A stretch of 21,103 nucleotides of DNA from Balneolaceae bacterium. GTDB lineage: Bacteria; Bacteroidota; Rhodothermia; Balneolales; Balneolaceae. The translations under genes were made by a program, and so were the position numbers. Shown piece by piece: positions 1-6,570 of this stretch; the first letter of the stretch is position 1, and every line of letters starts with the position of its first letter. The notes below the pieces were generated by a model. That model saw nothing but the letters and a program-made list of their open reading frames with translations, searched no databases and was not told where the DNA came from. The stretch spans positions 1 through 21,103 of the forward strand of contig JAASTO010000022.1 in assembly GCA_021767245.1 (NCBI GenBank), read 5' to 3'.

Positions 1-359
1 AGATCCTCATCAAGCGTTCCTATCAACCTGACCTTATCCAGAGACGGTGTGGTGACCCAGGCTACAAATACACCCTCTTTAGGTTTGTTGACTCTATTGA
101 TCTGAATATCCAAACGGTGACGGTAGGACCCGTCTTTAGCAATGGATATCCCAAAAGGGTTGGGAGAAAACTTCATCACCGCTTTACCCTTTGCCTGTCC
201 GGTTCCGGGTATATTTTTGGTGGTCACCAGGTCGATGGTATAATATTCAGACCCGGTATCCACGCATTGAATAGGCGGCCCCGGATCGGCTTTCAGTTCA
301 ATACTGAAAGCCGTGCATATCAAAATTACCGGAATTATGAGATATAGTGTTCTTATCAT
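1..359 (-). CDS. Secreted protein of unknown function, C-terminus cut by window edge
   Basis: An open frame starts at an ATG at 359 (minus) and runs off the left edge, so about 119 N-terminal residues are visible and the end is missing. The first residues (MIRTLYLIIPVILICTAFS) form a basic start plus hydrophobic core typical of a signal peptide, so the product is probably exported. The visible mature part is rich in beta-type residues, with GTGQAKG near residue 52 and VAWVTTPSLDKV near residue 100. It contains one cysteine (residue 32) just after the signal region. I do not recognise the family. It lies 31 nt downstream of the beta-propeller gene on the same strand, so the two are probably co-transcribed and may act together outside the cytoplasm. 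No clear Shine-Dalgarno sequence precedes the ATG. The reading frame is well supported by its length and its signal peptide; the function is not known. Confidence 0.75.
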   Translation of the reverse strand, partial: MIRTLYLIIPVILICTAFSIELKADPGPPIQCVDTGSEYYTIDLVTTKNIPGTGQAKGKAVMKFSPNPFGISIAKDGSYRHRLDIQINRVNKPKEGVFVAWVTTPSLDKVRLIGTLDED

Positions 360-390
360 AGCTAAATATAATCAGCTTACGGTAAAAAAA

Positions 391-1710
391 TTAGTTTGCC
401 TGAGGCCCTTCATCCCAGTTTTGAGCACTGGAAATATTTGGCATCCCCCAGCCGCGGCCATTCCAGCCCTGGAAATCTTCCAGACGGAAAGCCCAGAATC
501 CGGTTCCCATGTCACTCACGACAATGAGGCCGTCTTCATTCCTTACATCCACGCCAAAGGCTCCATTACAGGTACTATCGCCACACATACCGGACCGATG
601 CTTACCCAAAAAGGTATCGTAATAAGCTACGGTCTTTGGCTCATCCGGACTAAACAGGTCTACCACCAAAAGCCCGTCCTCATATCCTGATACAAACAGG
701 TATGGCCACCTTACTTCGTGATTATGCACCAGGTTCTCATAGTCAAAGTTCCAGGAACTGATCGGCTCACGGATATTTTGCACTTCTCCATCCAGGGCCG
801 GCTTCAGGTCAAAGATACGCAGGGGCGCATGCATGTATTCCGTCTCACCAACAATATAACGGCCATCCGGGGAAGGCGTTACGGTATGTCCCCAAACCAC
901 TCCACTGACACCCGTTACGGATGCGATCAGATTCACCGAATCCATTTCGGTCACATCAAACACAAAATAACCGCCGGCTCCACCGCCATAAAAACGGTCC
1001 TGCTGACTATCGGGATGGTAACCCACATAAAAATCATGGTAACCCAGTGAAGCACCGGCCATGCGGGCAGGCGTGTCAGGATTCGGAACGGTTCCGGCAA
1101 GTATATCCTCTTCTCCTTCTACGAACTTACCCAGGTCATACACATAGGCATCATCTCCTGAGGTGGTGGCAAACAGCAACGGGCGTCCGTCAGAATGCTT
1201 GTACATAAAAATATTGTGAAATCCTCCCGGATGCTCGGCATTGCGTACATAACCAATAGTTTTGACCTTACTCACATCCGGCAAGCCGGTCACGTCCACA
1301 ACAACCGCTCCGGCATCGGTATTCGGGCCACCCTGGAAAAACTGTAACGACTGCACCACATAGTACCGGTCGTTATGCTTAAAATACTTGGGGTCCATAC
1401 CGCCGAGCCCCACATGCAGCTCCTCGTTTGGCATTCTCCATCGGTAGATCACCTCTGCTTTTTCAGGATCCGAAAGATCGATGATATCAAATCCTTTTTC
1501 TGCCTGCATCCTGCCAACATAAGCGTAGGGGCGACTCATTTCCTGCTCTACCACAATATCAGTGACACTTAAGGGTGCACCCAAAGGAACATGCGAAAGG
1601 ACCTCAAGATTATCACTCCGTTTCGGCAGTTCATCATTTTGTTGAGCGTAGAGGGTATATCCACCTACATTGAGAGATAGAATAACCGTTAAAATAACTG
1701 ACTTATACAT
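391..1710 (-). CDS. Secreted LVIVD-type beta-propeller protein
   Basis: This 439-residue protein has an N-terminal signal peptide (hydrophobic residues 5-20, probable cleavage after LYA near residue 22) and no lipobox, so it is probably periplasmic or secreted. The rest is made of repeated short beta blades of the type AYVGR..GFDIIDLSDPE (about 63-82), AGAVVVDVTGLPD (133-145), YFVFDVTEMD (248-257), LRIFDLKPALDG (297-308) and LFVSGYEDGLLVVDL (338-352). This is the pattern of LVIVD-repeat beta-propellers. Striking conserved-looking histidines are present: H160 and H165 in EHPGGFHN, H225, H275 in WGHT, and H329/H331 in LVHNHEV. There is also a close cysteine pair, C376 and C381. They could bind a metal or form a disulfide, but that is inference. 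It precedes the cut-off secreted gene in what looks like an operon. The fold call is fairly safe; no enzymatic role can be assigned. Confidence 0.85.
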   Translation of the reverse strand: MYKSVILTVILSLNVGGYTLYAQQNDELPKRSDNLEVLSHVPLGAPLSVTDIVVEQEMSRPYAYVGRMQAEKGFDIIDLSDPEKAEVIYRWRMPNEELHVGLGGMDPKYFKHNDRYYVVQSLQFFQGGPNTDAGAVVVDVTGLPDVSKVKTIGYVRNAEHPGGFHNIFMYKHSDGRPLLFATTSGDDAYVYDLGKFVEGEEDILAGTVPNPDTPARMAGASLGYHDFYVGYHPDSQQDRFYGGGAGGYFVFDVTEMDSVNLIASVTGVSGVVWGHTVTPSPDGRYIVGETEYMHAPLRIFDLKPALDGEVQNIREPISSWNFDYENLVHNHEVRWPYLFVSGYEDGLLVVDLFSPDEPKTVAYYDTFLGKHRSGMCGDSTCNGAFGVDVRNEDGLIVVSDMGTGFWAFRLEDFQGWNGRGWGMPNISSAQNWDEGPQAN

Positions 1711-1811
1711 GTATCCGTTTTTAGCATTAATAAGAAGCTGCTAATTACGAAATACCAAACGGAAATGGAAATGGCTTCACAAATATTATCATCTCAAAGG
1801 GGTGGAAGGAC

Positions 1812-2096
1812 TTATGCTACCTTCTCTTTACCCCTTAGAACCGCCCCAAGAATAGCTGTAAACAAGGATGCACCGATGATGGACCAAACTATGGGGAAGG
1901 GTTGGCCATCTATCTCTATTGACCAAAGTTCCGGCAGCCCCAGCTCACCGGCGATCCATTTACCGATGATGGCTCCTATAAATCCCACTCCGGCTGAGAT
2001 CAAACACCCTCCGAAACTATACCCGCTTATGCTCTGGCCGATCCCGCCACAAATGGCAGCGATCAATAACAGTAATAAAAATCCAAAAAATGACAT
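1812..2096 (-). CDS. GlsB/YeaQ/YmgE family small membrane protein
   Basis: This 94-residue protein is almost entirely hydrophobic, with three membrane segments (about 3-20, 30-50 and 67-87). Glycine-rich stretches (AAICGGIGQSISGY, GVGFIGAIIGKWIAG, WSIIGASLFTAILGAVLRG) match the GlsB/YeaQ/YmgE family, also named transglycosylase-associated proteins. Members are small inner-membrane proteins linked to stress responses in several bacteria; the molecular role is not established. The family is usually about 80-95 residues, so this copy is full length. The hydrophilic insert around residues 51-66 (ELGLPELWSIEIDGQP) separates the second and third helices, where many relatives have a shorter loop. 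The ATG at 2096 is supported by a strong AGGAGG 4 nt upstream. It lies 17 nt after the ABC ATPase stop codon, so the two may be co-transcribed. Confidence 0.85.
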   Translation of the reverse strand: MSFFGFLLLLLIAAICGGIGQSISGYSFGGCLISAGVGFIGAIIGKWIAGELGLPELWSIEIDGQPFPIVWSIIGASLFTAILGAVLRGKEKVA

Positions 2097-2100
2097 GTAT

Positions 2101-2106
2101 CCTCCT
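2101..2106 (-). promoter_or_regulatory. Strong Shine-Dalgarno sequence of the GlsB-type gene
   Basis: The minus strand reads AGGAGG here, 4 nt before the ATG at 2096 and just after the TAA of the ABC ATPase gene. It stands out because most genes in this window have little or no Shine-Dalgarno sequence. It suggests efficient independent initiation of the small membrane protein even though it sits behind another gene. Confidence 0.6.
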
Positions 2107-2113
2107 CTAAATT

Positions 2114-3160
2114 TTAAGGCTTTTGTTCCAATACTACCGCCGGCTCCAAAGGTTTCACAACCACGTGATCATCCACATCAAACAGAAGGCGATTATCGGT
2201 GTGAACAATATATTTATCTCCCTTGAACAACACATGATAGGTAATATCGTGCCCTCTGAATTCACGCCCAACAATGATCCCGCTTTCATTACCATTAGCT
2301 TCACACCGTTCAATGGTGAGGTGCTCAGGACGGATAGAACACAGGATCAACCCTTCAGCCTCCTTGTTGATCTTCACCGGTCCAAGTCGGGTTTCTACGT
2401 TATCGCTTCCATCGGCGTGAGCCCGGAATAAATTGGTACGACCCAGGAATTGGGCTACAAACTGTGTTTTGGGGTGATAATAAACTTCTTCAGGCGTACC
2501 GATCTGTTCGATCTGACCGTTGTTCATCACCGCGATCCGGTCTGCAAAAGAAAGGGCCTCTTCCTGATCGTGCGTAACCAATATGGCACTCATACCCGAC
2601 TTTTTGAGGATACCCCTTACTTCCTTTCTTGTGGTGTCCCGAAGCATGGCATCCAATCCGGAGAAAGGTTCATCCATTAATACCAACCGAGGTTTTGGGG
2701 CAATGGCACGAGCCAAAGCTACCCGCTGCTGCTGTCCGCCTGAAAGCTCGTCGGGCATTCGGTGCTTATACTTTTCCATACCGGTTCGGCACAACACTTC
2801 CTCTGCCAGGACAGGGCGTTTTTTCTTTTCTACTTCCCTCAACCCAAATGCCACATTTTCAAGTGCGTTCATGTGCGGGAAGAGAGCATAATCCTGAAAC
2901 ACAAAACCTATCTCTCTTTTTTGCGGGGAAAGGTGCACAGAGGGACTTTCCACCAGTACGCCCTCAATAGAAATTTCACCATCGTCACATTGTTCAAATC
3001 CGGCAATCAGGCGAAGTGTTGTAGTTTTCCCACACCCGCTTGGTCCAAGCAGCGCAAAGATCTCATTTTTACCAACATCAAAGCCAACGTTGTTTACAAC
3101 AGGCCCGCTTTGGTCAAATGCTTTCGTAAGTCCGGTGATGTGTAGAAGAGGTTTATCCAT
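2114..3160 (-). CDS. ABC transporter ATP-binding protein, FbpC/PotA/CysA type with TOBE domain
   Basis: This 348-residue cytoplasmic ATPase would energise an importer. All nucleotide-binding motifs are intact: Walker A GPSGCGKT at 39-46, Q-loop Gln89 in FVFQDYALFPH, signature LSGGQ at 139-143, Walker B LVLMDE at 159-164, D-loop SGLD at 167-170 and the switch His197 in LVTHDQEEA. After about residue 240 the C-terminal part looks like a TOBE domain (for example CSIRPEHLTIE). That architecture and the length are typical of iron(III), polyamine, sulfate or sugar importer ATPases. The EQCDDGEI after the Walker A helix and the NLFRA linker look most like the Fe(III)/polyamine branch, but substrate cannot be decided. 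No permease or substrate-binding protein is adjacent, so partners must be encoded elsewhere. It is divergent from the SPOR-domain lipoprotein gene, across a 174-nt gap. Confidence 0.92.
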   Translation of the reverse strand: MDKPLLHITGLTKAFDQSGPVVNNVGFDVGKNEIFALLGPSGCGKTTTLRLIAGFEQCDDGEISIEGVLVESPSVHLSPQKREIGFVFQDYALFPHMNALENVAFGLREVEKKKRPVLAEEVLCRTGMEKYKHRMPDELSGGQQQRVALARAIAPKPRLVLMDEPFSGLDAMLRDTTRKEVRGILKKSGMSAILVTHDQEEALSFADRIAVMNNGQIEQIGTPEEVYYHPKTQFVAQFLGRTNLFRAHADGSDNVETRLGPVKINKEAEGLILCSIRPEHLTIERCEANGNESGIIVGREFRGHDITYHVLFKGDKYIVHTDNRLLFDVDDHVVVKPLEPAVVLEQKP

Positions 3161-3251
3161 ATATGAACTGAACCAATAAACTTAGATTTAGATTCAGTCT
3201 ACATAAGATAAGGACTATTCCAATACTTCTGAAAATTTTGATGCGTGAATA

Positions 3252-3283
3252 TTTGTGAAACAGATTGGTATGATGTAAGTTTA
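3252..3283 (+). promoter_or_regulatory. Candidate Bacteroidetes-type promoter of the SPOR lipoprotein gene
   Basis: TTTG at 3252-3255 is followed, after 20 nt, by TAAGTTTA at 3276-3283. This is one mismatch from the TTTG / TAnnTTTG elements known for primary sigma factors of Bacteroidetes. Transcription would start near 3289, giving a leader of about 45 nt before the ATG at 3335. The region is very AT-rich, so a chance match is possible. I could not find an equally good match for the divergent ABC ATPase gene. Confidence 0.35.
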
Positions 3284-3334
3284 AAATATTGAGGGTTTAT
3301 CACGTATATCAATTATAAATTAATACACTTACTT

Positions 3335-3832
3335 ATGAAAAAATTAGGCATCTACACATTCGTGTTCGCATTTGCTTTGATCAGTATTCAGGCTTGCGGA
3401 CCAAGTGAAGAAGAAAGACGTGCCGCTGAACAGGCTCGACTTGATTCACTCCGTCAGGTTGAACAACAACGCATTGAACAGCTGATGCAGGCACGCGAGG
3501 ACAGCCTTGCACGCGTAGCTGAGCAACAGGCTATGGAAGAAGAAGAACAGGAAATGAGCGGTAATTTTGCAGAAGATGGAGAATACGCGGTTCAGGTAGG
3601 TGCGTTCCGGTCTGAATCTCTTGCAAATAGTTACAGAGATAAACTTAGAAAACGGGATTATCCCAGTGTTTACACAGTCAAAATTGGAGAAGAGGAGACC
3701 GGTGACATCTGGTTCAGACTCCGGGTGGGCTTTTTTGCGAACGAAGCAGATGCTGAATCTTTTGGTGCTGAACTCGGAAAAGAGCTGAATACCGGATACT
3801 GGGTTTCAAAGATAGAAAGGCAATCTAATTAG
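3335..3832 (+). CDS. SPOR-domain lipoprotein with coiled-coil linker
   Basis: The 165-residue product starts with a lipoprotein signal (MKKLGIYTFVFAFALISIQAC), with the lipidated cysteine at residue 21 followed by Gly. The -2 residue Gln is slightly unusual for a lipobox. Residues 26-76 are a charged Glu/Arg/Gln-rich helix, probably a coiled coil or extended linker. Residues about 84-160 form a SPOR domain (YAVQVGAFRSESLANSYRD, then FRLRVGFFANEADAESF). SPOR domains bind denuded glycan strands of peptidoglycan, typically at division sites, so the protein is likely an outer-membrane or periplasmic peptidoglycan-binding lipoprotein. It is monocistronic: a promoter candidate lies upstream and a strong terminator downstream. 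No Shine-Dalgarno sequence precedes the ATG. The domain assignment is firm; the cell-division role is inferred from the family. Confidence 0.9.
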   Translation: MKKLGIYTFVFAFALISIQACGPSEEERRAAEQARLDSLRQVEQQRIEQLMQAREDSLARVAEQQAMEEEEQEMSGNFAEDGEYAVQVGAFRSESLANSYRDKLRKRDYPSVYTVKIGEEETGDIWFRLRVGFFANEADAESFGAELGKELNTGYWVSKIERQSN

Positions 3833-3848
3833 TAGTTGCTTCTCTCCC

Positions 3849-3887
3849 AAGCAATTGCTTAATTAAAGACGCGCTCAAGTAGCGTCT
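3849..3887 (+). repeat. Two small inverted repeats ahead of the terminator
   Basis: A perfect 12-nt palindrome, AAGCAATTGCTT, sits at 3849-3860. It is followed by a 6-bp hairpin (AGACGC at 3867-3872 pairing with GCGTCT at 3882-3887). Both are in the short 3' untranslated region of the SPOR lipoprotein gene, just before its terminator. They may simply add structure to the mRNA 3' end; no regulator is implied. Confidence 0.35.
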
Positions 3888-3903
3888 CTCTTGATGAATA
3901 GTC

Positions 3904-3943
3904 AGCCCCGCACATTAGATAAATGTGCGGGGCTATTTTTTTG
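3904..3943 (+). terminator. Rho-independent terminator after the SPOR lipoprotein gene
   Basis: A perfect 13-bp GC-rich stem (AGCCCCGCACATT at 3904-3916 pairing with AATGTGCGGGGCT at 3922-3934) with a 5-nt loop is followed by a run of seven T at 3936-3942. This is a textbook intrinsic terminator. It isolates the SPOR gene from the downstream partner-switching genes, which therefore need their own promoter between about 3944 and 4052. Confidence 0.93.
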
Positions 3944-4052
3944 TATCTTTTTTTCATCCTTTTCGTAATCCATCAGGCAAAAACTTTTCTAATTCTGTGG
4001 TTTACGTTATTATGCGCTCTCAACATGATCTAAAAACTTCAATTTAAGCGAA

Positions 4053-4400
4053 ATGAAAAATTTCAGTATCGCTACACGGCAAAATCAGAACGTCAGTATA
4101 CTGGATATCAGTGGTGAGTTGGATGCACATACGGCTTCACAGTTAGAAAATGCACTTAAATCTCTCATTGATAACGAAAACTACTCCATTGTGGTAAACT
4201 GTTCCGGCCTGGATTATATAGCCAGTGCCGGCCTGGGAGTTTTCATGGCTTATATCGAAGATGTGCGAAGTTTGGGCGGCGACATCAAACTCACCGACAT
4301 GAATGATCGTGTATACAATGTATTTGATCTGCTCGGTTTTCCAACTCTCTATGATATCCTTGATAGTGAACAAGAAGCACTGCAAAGCTTTAATAATTAA
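4053..4400 (+). CDS. STAS-domain anti-sigma factor antagonist (RsbV/SpoIIAA-like)
   Basis: This 115-residue protein is a single STAS domain, the usual length of the family. It shows the LDISGELDAHTA strand-helix start at residues 17-28 and the phosphorylation loop YIASAGLGVFM at 55-65. Alignment by eye with SpoIIAA places the phospho-acceptor serine at Ser58. The preceding Asp of the classic DS(S/T)GLG motif is Ala here, and the following Ser/Thr is also Ala. In the known partner-switching cycle the unphosphorylated antagonist binds the RsbW-type kinase and releases its target, and phosphorylation reverses this. The kinase gene follows 13 nt downstream and a PP2C phosphatase after that, so the three parts of the cycle are together. 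The target regulator is not encoded nearby. The ATG lies after an AT-rich leader without a clear Shine-Dalgarno sequence. Confidence 0.92.
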   Translation: MKNFSIATRQNQNVSILDISGELDAHTASQLENALKSLIDNENYSIVVNCSGLDYIASAGLGVFMAYIEDVRSLGGDIKLTDMNDRVYNVFDLLGFPTLYDILDSEQEALQSFNN

Positions 4401-4413
4401 TATATAAGCAGAC

Positions 4414-4836
4414 GTGGCAGGAACCCGACAAGTACATACCCTATCTGTTGAAGCTTCTACAGAGCACTTGGCAGAGGTACGTGATTTTGTTGCTGACCAC
4501 GCTAAGAATATTGGGCTGAACCAGAAGATCATTTCAGAGATCCGCCTCGCCGTTGATGAAGCCTATACGAATATCATCAAACACGCCTACGACAACAATG
4601 CCGCTGAAAAAGTGAGCATCGAGATTGGCTCAGATGATGATCAGCTTTGGATCACCCTGATCGATAACGGTAAAAGCTTTGATCCGGATTCATATAGTGA
4701 GCCGGACCTCATGAGACGGATCAAGGAAAAGAAAAGAGGGGGTATGGGTGTGTACCTTATCCGGAAAGTAATGGATCAGGTGCAATACAACCGTAGAGGT
4801 AAAAGCAACGAAATACGAATGGTCAAAAACCTTTGA
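4414..4836 (+). CDS. RsbW/SpoIIAB-like anti-sigma serine kinase
   Basis: This 140-residue protein has a GHKL-type ATPase domain. The N-box region ISEIRLAVDEAYTNIIKHAY is at about 41-60, the G1 motif LIDNGKSFDP at about 87-96 and the G2-type lid RGGMGVYLIRKVMDQV at about 108-123. These are the landmarks of anti-sigma factor kinases that phosphorylate a STAS antagonist on serine. The start is a GTG, as no ATG lies in frame upstream before a stop, and translation may be coupled to the STAS gene 13 nt upstream. The phosphatase gene begins 6 nt after its stop. The usual target is a sigma factor, but some relatives control other proteins. No sigma gene is present here, so the partner is open. Confidence 0.9.
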   Translation: MAGTRQVHTLSVEASTEHLAEVRDFVADHAKNIGLNQKIISEIRLAVDEAYTNIIKHAYDNNAAEKVSIEIGSDDDQLWITLIDNGKSFDPDSYSEPDLMRRIKEKKRGGMGVYLIRKVMDQVQYNRRGKSNEIRMVKNL

Positions 4837-4842
4837 CGCCTC

Positions 4843-6570
4843 GTGGAAACTGACTTAAGATCATTGGATAACGAAGAACGCCAAAGCCGCTTTGCTTTGC
4901 GTACCCTTCTTGAAACCAGTAAAATGCTGGTTGAGTCTCAGGATCCTGATTTTGTACTGAATAACCTGTTACTGATCACCATGGGGAAGCTGCTCGTTAC
5001 CCGGGGGATTATTCTGATCCAAAACGGATCTGAAAACAGCTACAGAGTGAGCAAGATCAAAGGGCAAAACTCCCTCAATGAAGACGACCTGATCACACTG
5101 CCTGTTGATGAATCGATCCTAAAAAAATCTGTAATTCAGGGAACCGATCATCCTGAGTTGGTTGAGGAATTGGGACTTTCTGAAGAGGCAACACTTTTTA
5201 ACCTCAGAACCACCAACCATCATCTGGGCTTTCTTTGCCTGGGAGCCAAGGGCAACAAGCAACCCCTTGCCCATTCCGAACTTGAATTCATCGAAAGCCT
5301 GGCCATCATTTCTTCTGTGGCCATTGCAAACTCGAGAATGTTTCAGGAACTGCGACTCATTAACAGGAAGCTGGATCGAAAGGTCCATGACCTGCATACC
5401 CTGCTCGAACTAAGTAAGGATTTTAACCTGATGGTAGATCAGGATGAAATTGCCCGAACTTTTAAATTTGCCATGCTTGGGCAAATGTTAATCCGCACCT
5501 TCTTTTTTGCCCTTGATATTGATGATGAAAGATCACTGATCTCAAGCAGTGGGCTGAAGGAAAAACCCTCTCAGGAGGAGCTTAAAAAGCTATACGAACT
5601 CGACGATGTGTTCTACTGTAATGAAGAACACGATTGTCCGTTTCTGGATAAAAATAATATCCGATTGGTCATTGCCCTGCGCTTCCAGAATGAAAAGATC
5701 GGAGTGGTTGGCGTGGGGGCACCCGCAAACAAAGAGGAATATGGAAGTGAGGAGGTTAATTTCCTGCAATCGCTTGGAAACCTTGCTCTGCTTGCCATTC
5801 AAAAAACCATGCTTCTTGAAGAACGGATCGAGAACAAACGGATGGAAGAAGAACTGGAATTAGCCCGAACTATTCAGGAAGGCCTGTTTCCCTCCCCGGT
5901 GCCTGAAATTTCCGGCTTTGACCTTAAAGCGACCAATATTTCATCCCGGCAGGTTGGCGGTGATTATTTTGATGTGGTGGAAACCCCTGATGGCGGACAT
6001 ATTCTTGCCATCGCTGACGTAACCGGAAAAGGTGTGCCCGCTTCTTTATTGATGGCCAACCTTCAATCCATGTTACATGCCCTGGCCCCGATCGACATCA
6101 CCTTATCTGCAGCCACTGACAGCATCAATAACATCATCCATCACAATACCCCGGCCGATAAATTCATTACTTTTTTCTGGGGGAAGATCTCAGAATGCGG
6201 CACCTACTTTGAGTATGTCAACGCCGGCCACAACAATCCCCTGTTATTCAGAGAAGGAGAAAAAAAACCTGTTGAACTGGATAAAGGAGGGGTCATTTTG
6301 GGAGCCATGGAATCCATTATGCCTTACGAATCCGAAACCATTGAATTGAAGAAAAACGACGTGTTGGTTCTTTATACGGATGGTGTAACTGAATCCATGA
6401 ATCCGGATAAAACCGAAGAATATGGTGAGGAACGTCTTGAAGCCTGCATTCAGAACAATCTGACCAAAAGTTCTCAGGAGATCATGGATGCCGTAATCGA
6501 AGATATCAAAGCTTATTCAAATAATACACAATACGACGATATCACATTGCTGGTGATCAAAGTCAGTTAA
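4843..6570 (+). CDS. GAF-GAF-PP2C (SpoIIE-type) serine phosphatase, RsbU-like
   Basis: This 575-residue cytoplasmic protein has two GAF-like sensor regions (about 15-165 and 185-322), a helical linker at 322-345 (LLEERIENKRMEEELELART) and a C-terminal SpoIIE-type PP2C phosphatase (about 355-575). Metal-site acidic residues are visible: Asp374 in VGGDYFD, Asp392 in IADVTGKG, Asp513 in LYTDGVTES and Asp565/566 in QYDDITLL. In partner switching such enzymes dephosphorylate the STAS antagonist when a signal is sensed. The gene order and a gap of only 6 nt make that the likely role here. The start is GTG at 4843. The second GAF region contains cysteines in YCNEEHDCPF (259-267), which could be part of its sensing site, but this is speculative. 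Its last 8 bases overlap the convergent MltF-like gene. Confidence 0.93.
   Translation: METDLRSLDNEERQSRFALRTLLETSKMLVESQDPDFVLNNLLLITMGKLLVTRGIILIQNGSENSYRVSKIKGQNSLNEDDLITLPVDESILKKSVIQGTDHPELVEELGLSEEATLFNLRTTNHHLGFLCLGAKGNKQPLAHSELEFIESLAIISSVAIANSRMFQELRLINRKLDRKVHDLHTLLELSKDFNLMVDQDEIARTFKFAMLGQMLIRTFFFALDIDDERSLISSSGLKEKPSQEELKKLYELDDVFYCNEEHDCPFLDKNNIRLVIALRFQNEKIGVVGVGAPANKEEYGSEEVNFLQSLGNLALLAIQKTMLLEERIENKRMEEELELARTIQEGLFPSPVPEISGFDLKATNISSRQVGGDYFDVVETPDGGHILAIADVTGKGVPASLLMANLQSMLHALAPIDITLSAATDSINNIIHHNTPADKFITFFWGKISECGTYFEYVNAGHNNPLLFREGEKKPVELDKGGVILGAMESIMPYESETIELKKNDVLVLYTDGVTESMNPDKTEEYGEERLEACIQNNLTKSSQEIMDAVIEDIKAYSNNTQYDDITLLVIKVS

Noticed and set aside
313..690. Open frame of about 125 codons on the plus strand
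   Set aside because: It lies antisense to the end of the beta-propeller gene, has no recognisable domain and no ribosome site. The minus-strand frame has clear blades and a signal peptide.
1761..1774. Short direct repeat of GGAAAT
   Set aside because: Only two copies in an AT-rich intergenic stretch. No operator or repeat family is supported.
1765..2226. Proline-rich plus-strand frame of about 153 codons
   Set aside because: Antisense to the GlsB-type gene and to the end of the ABC ATPase gene. Its Pro/Ile-rich composition is what reverse reading of a hydrophobic gene gives.
4143..4532. Minus-strand frame of about 129 codons
   Set aside because: Antisense to the STAS and RsbW-like genes, which have intact family motifs. 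No motif of its own.
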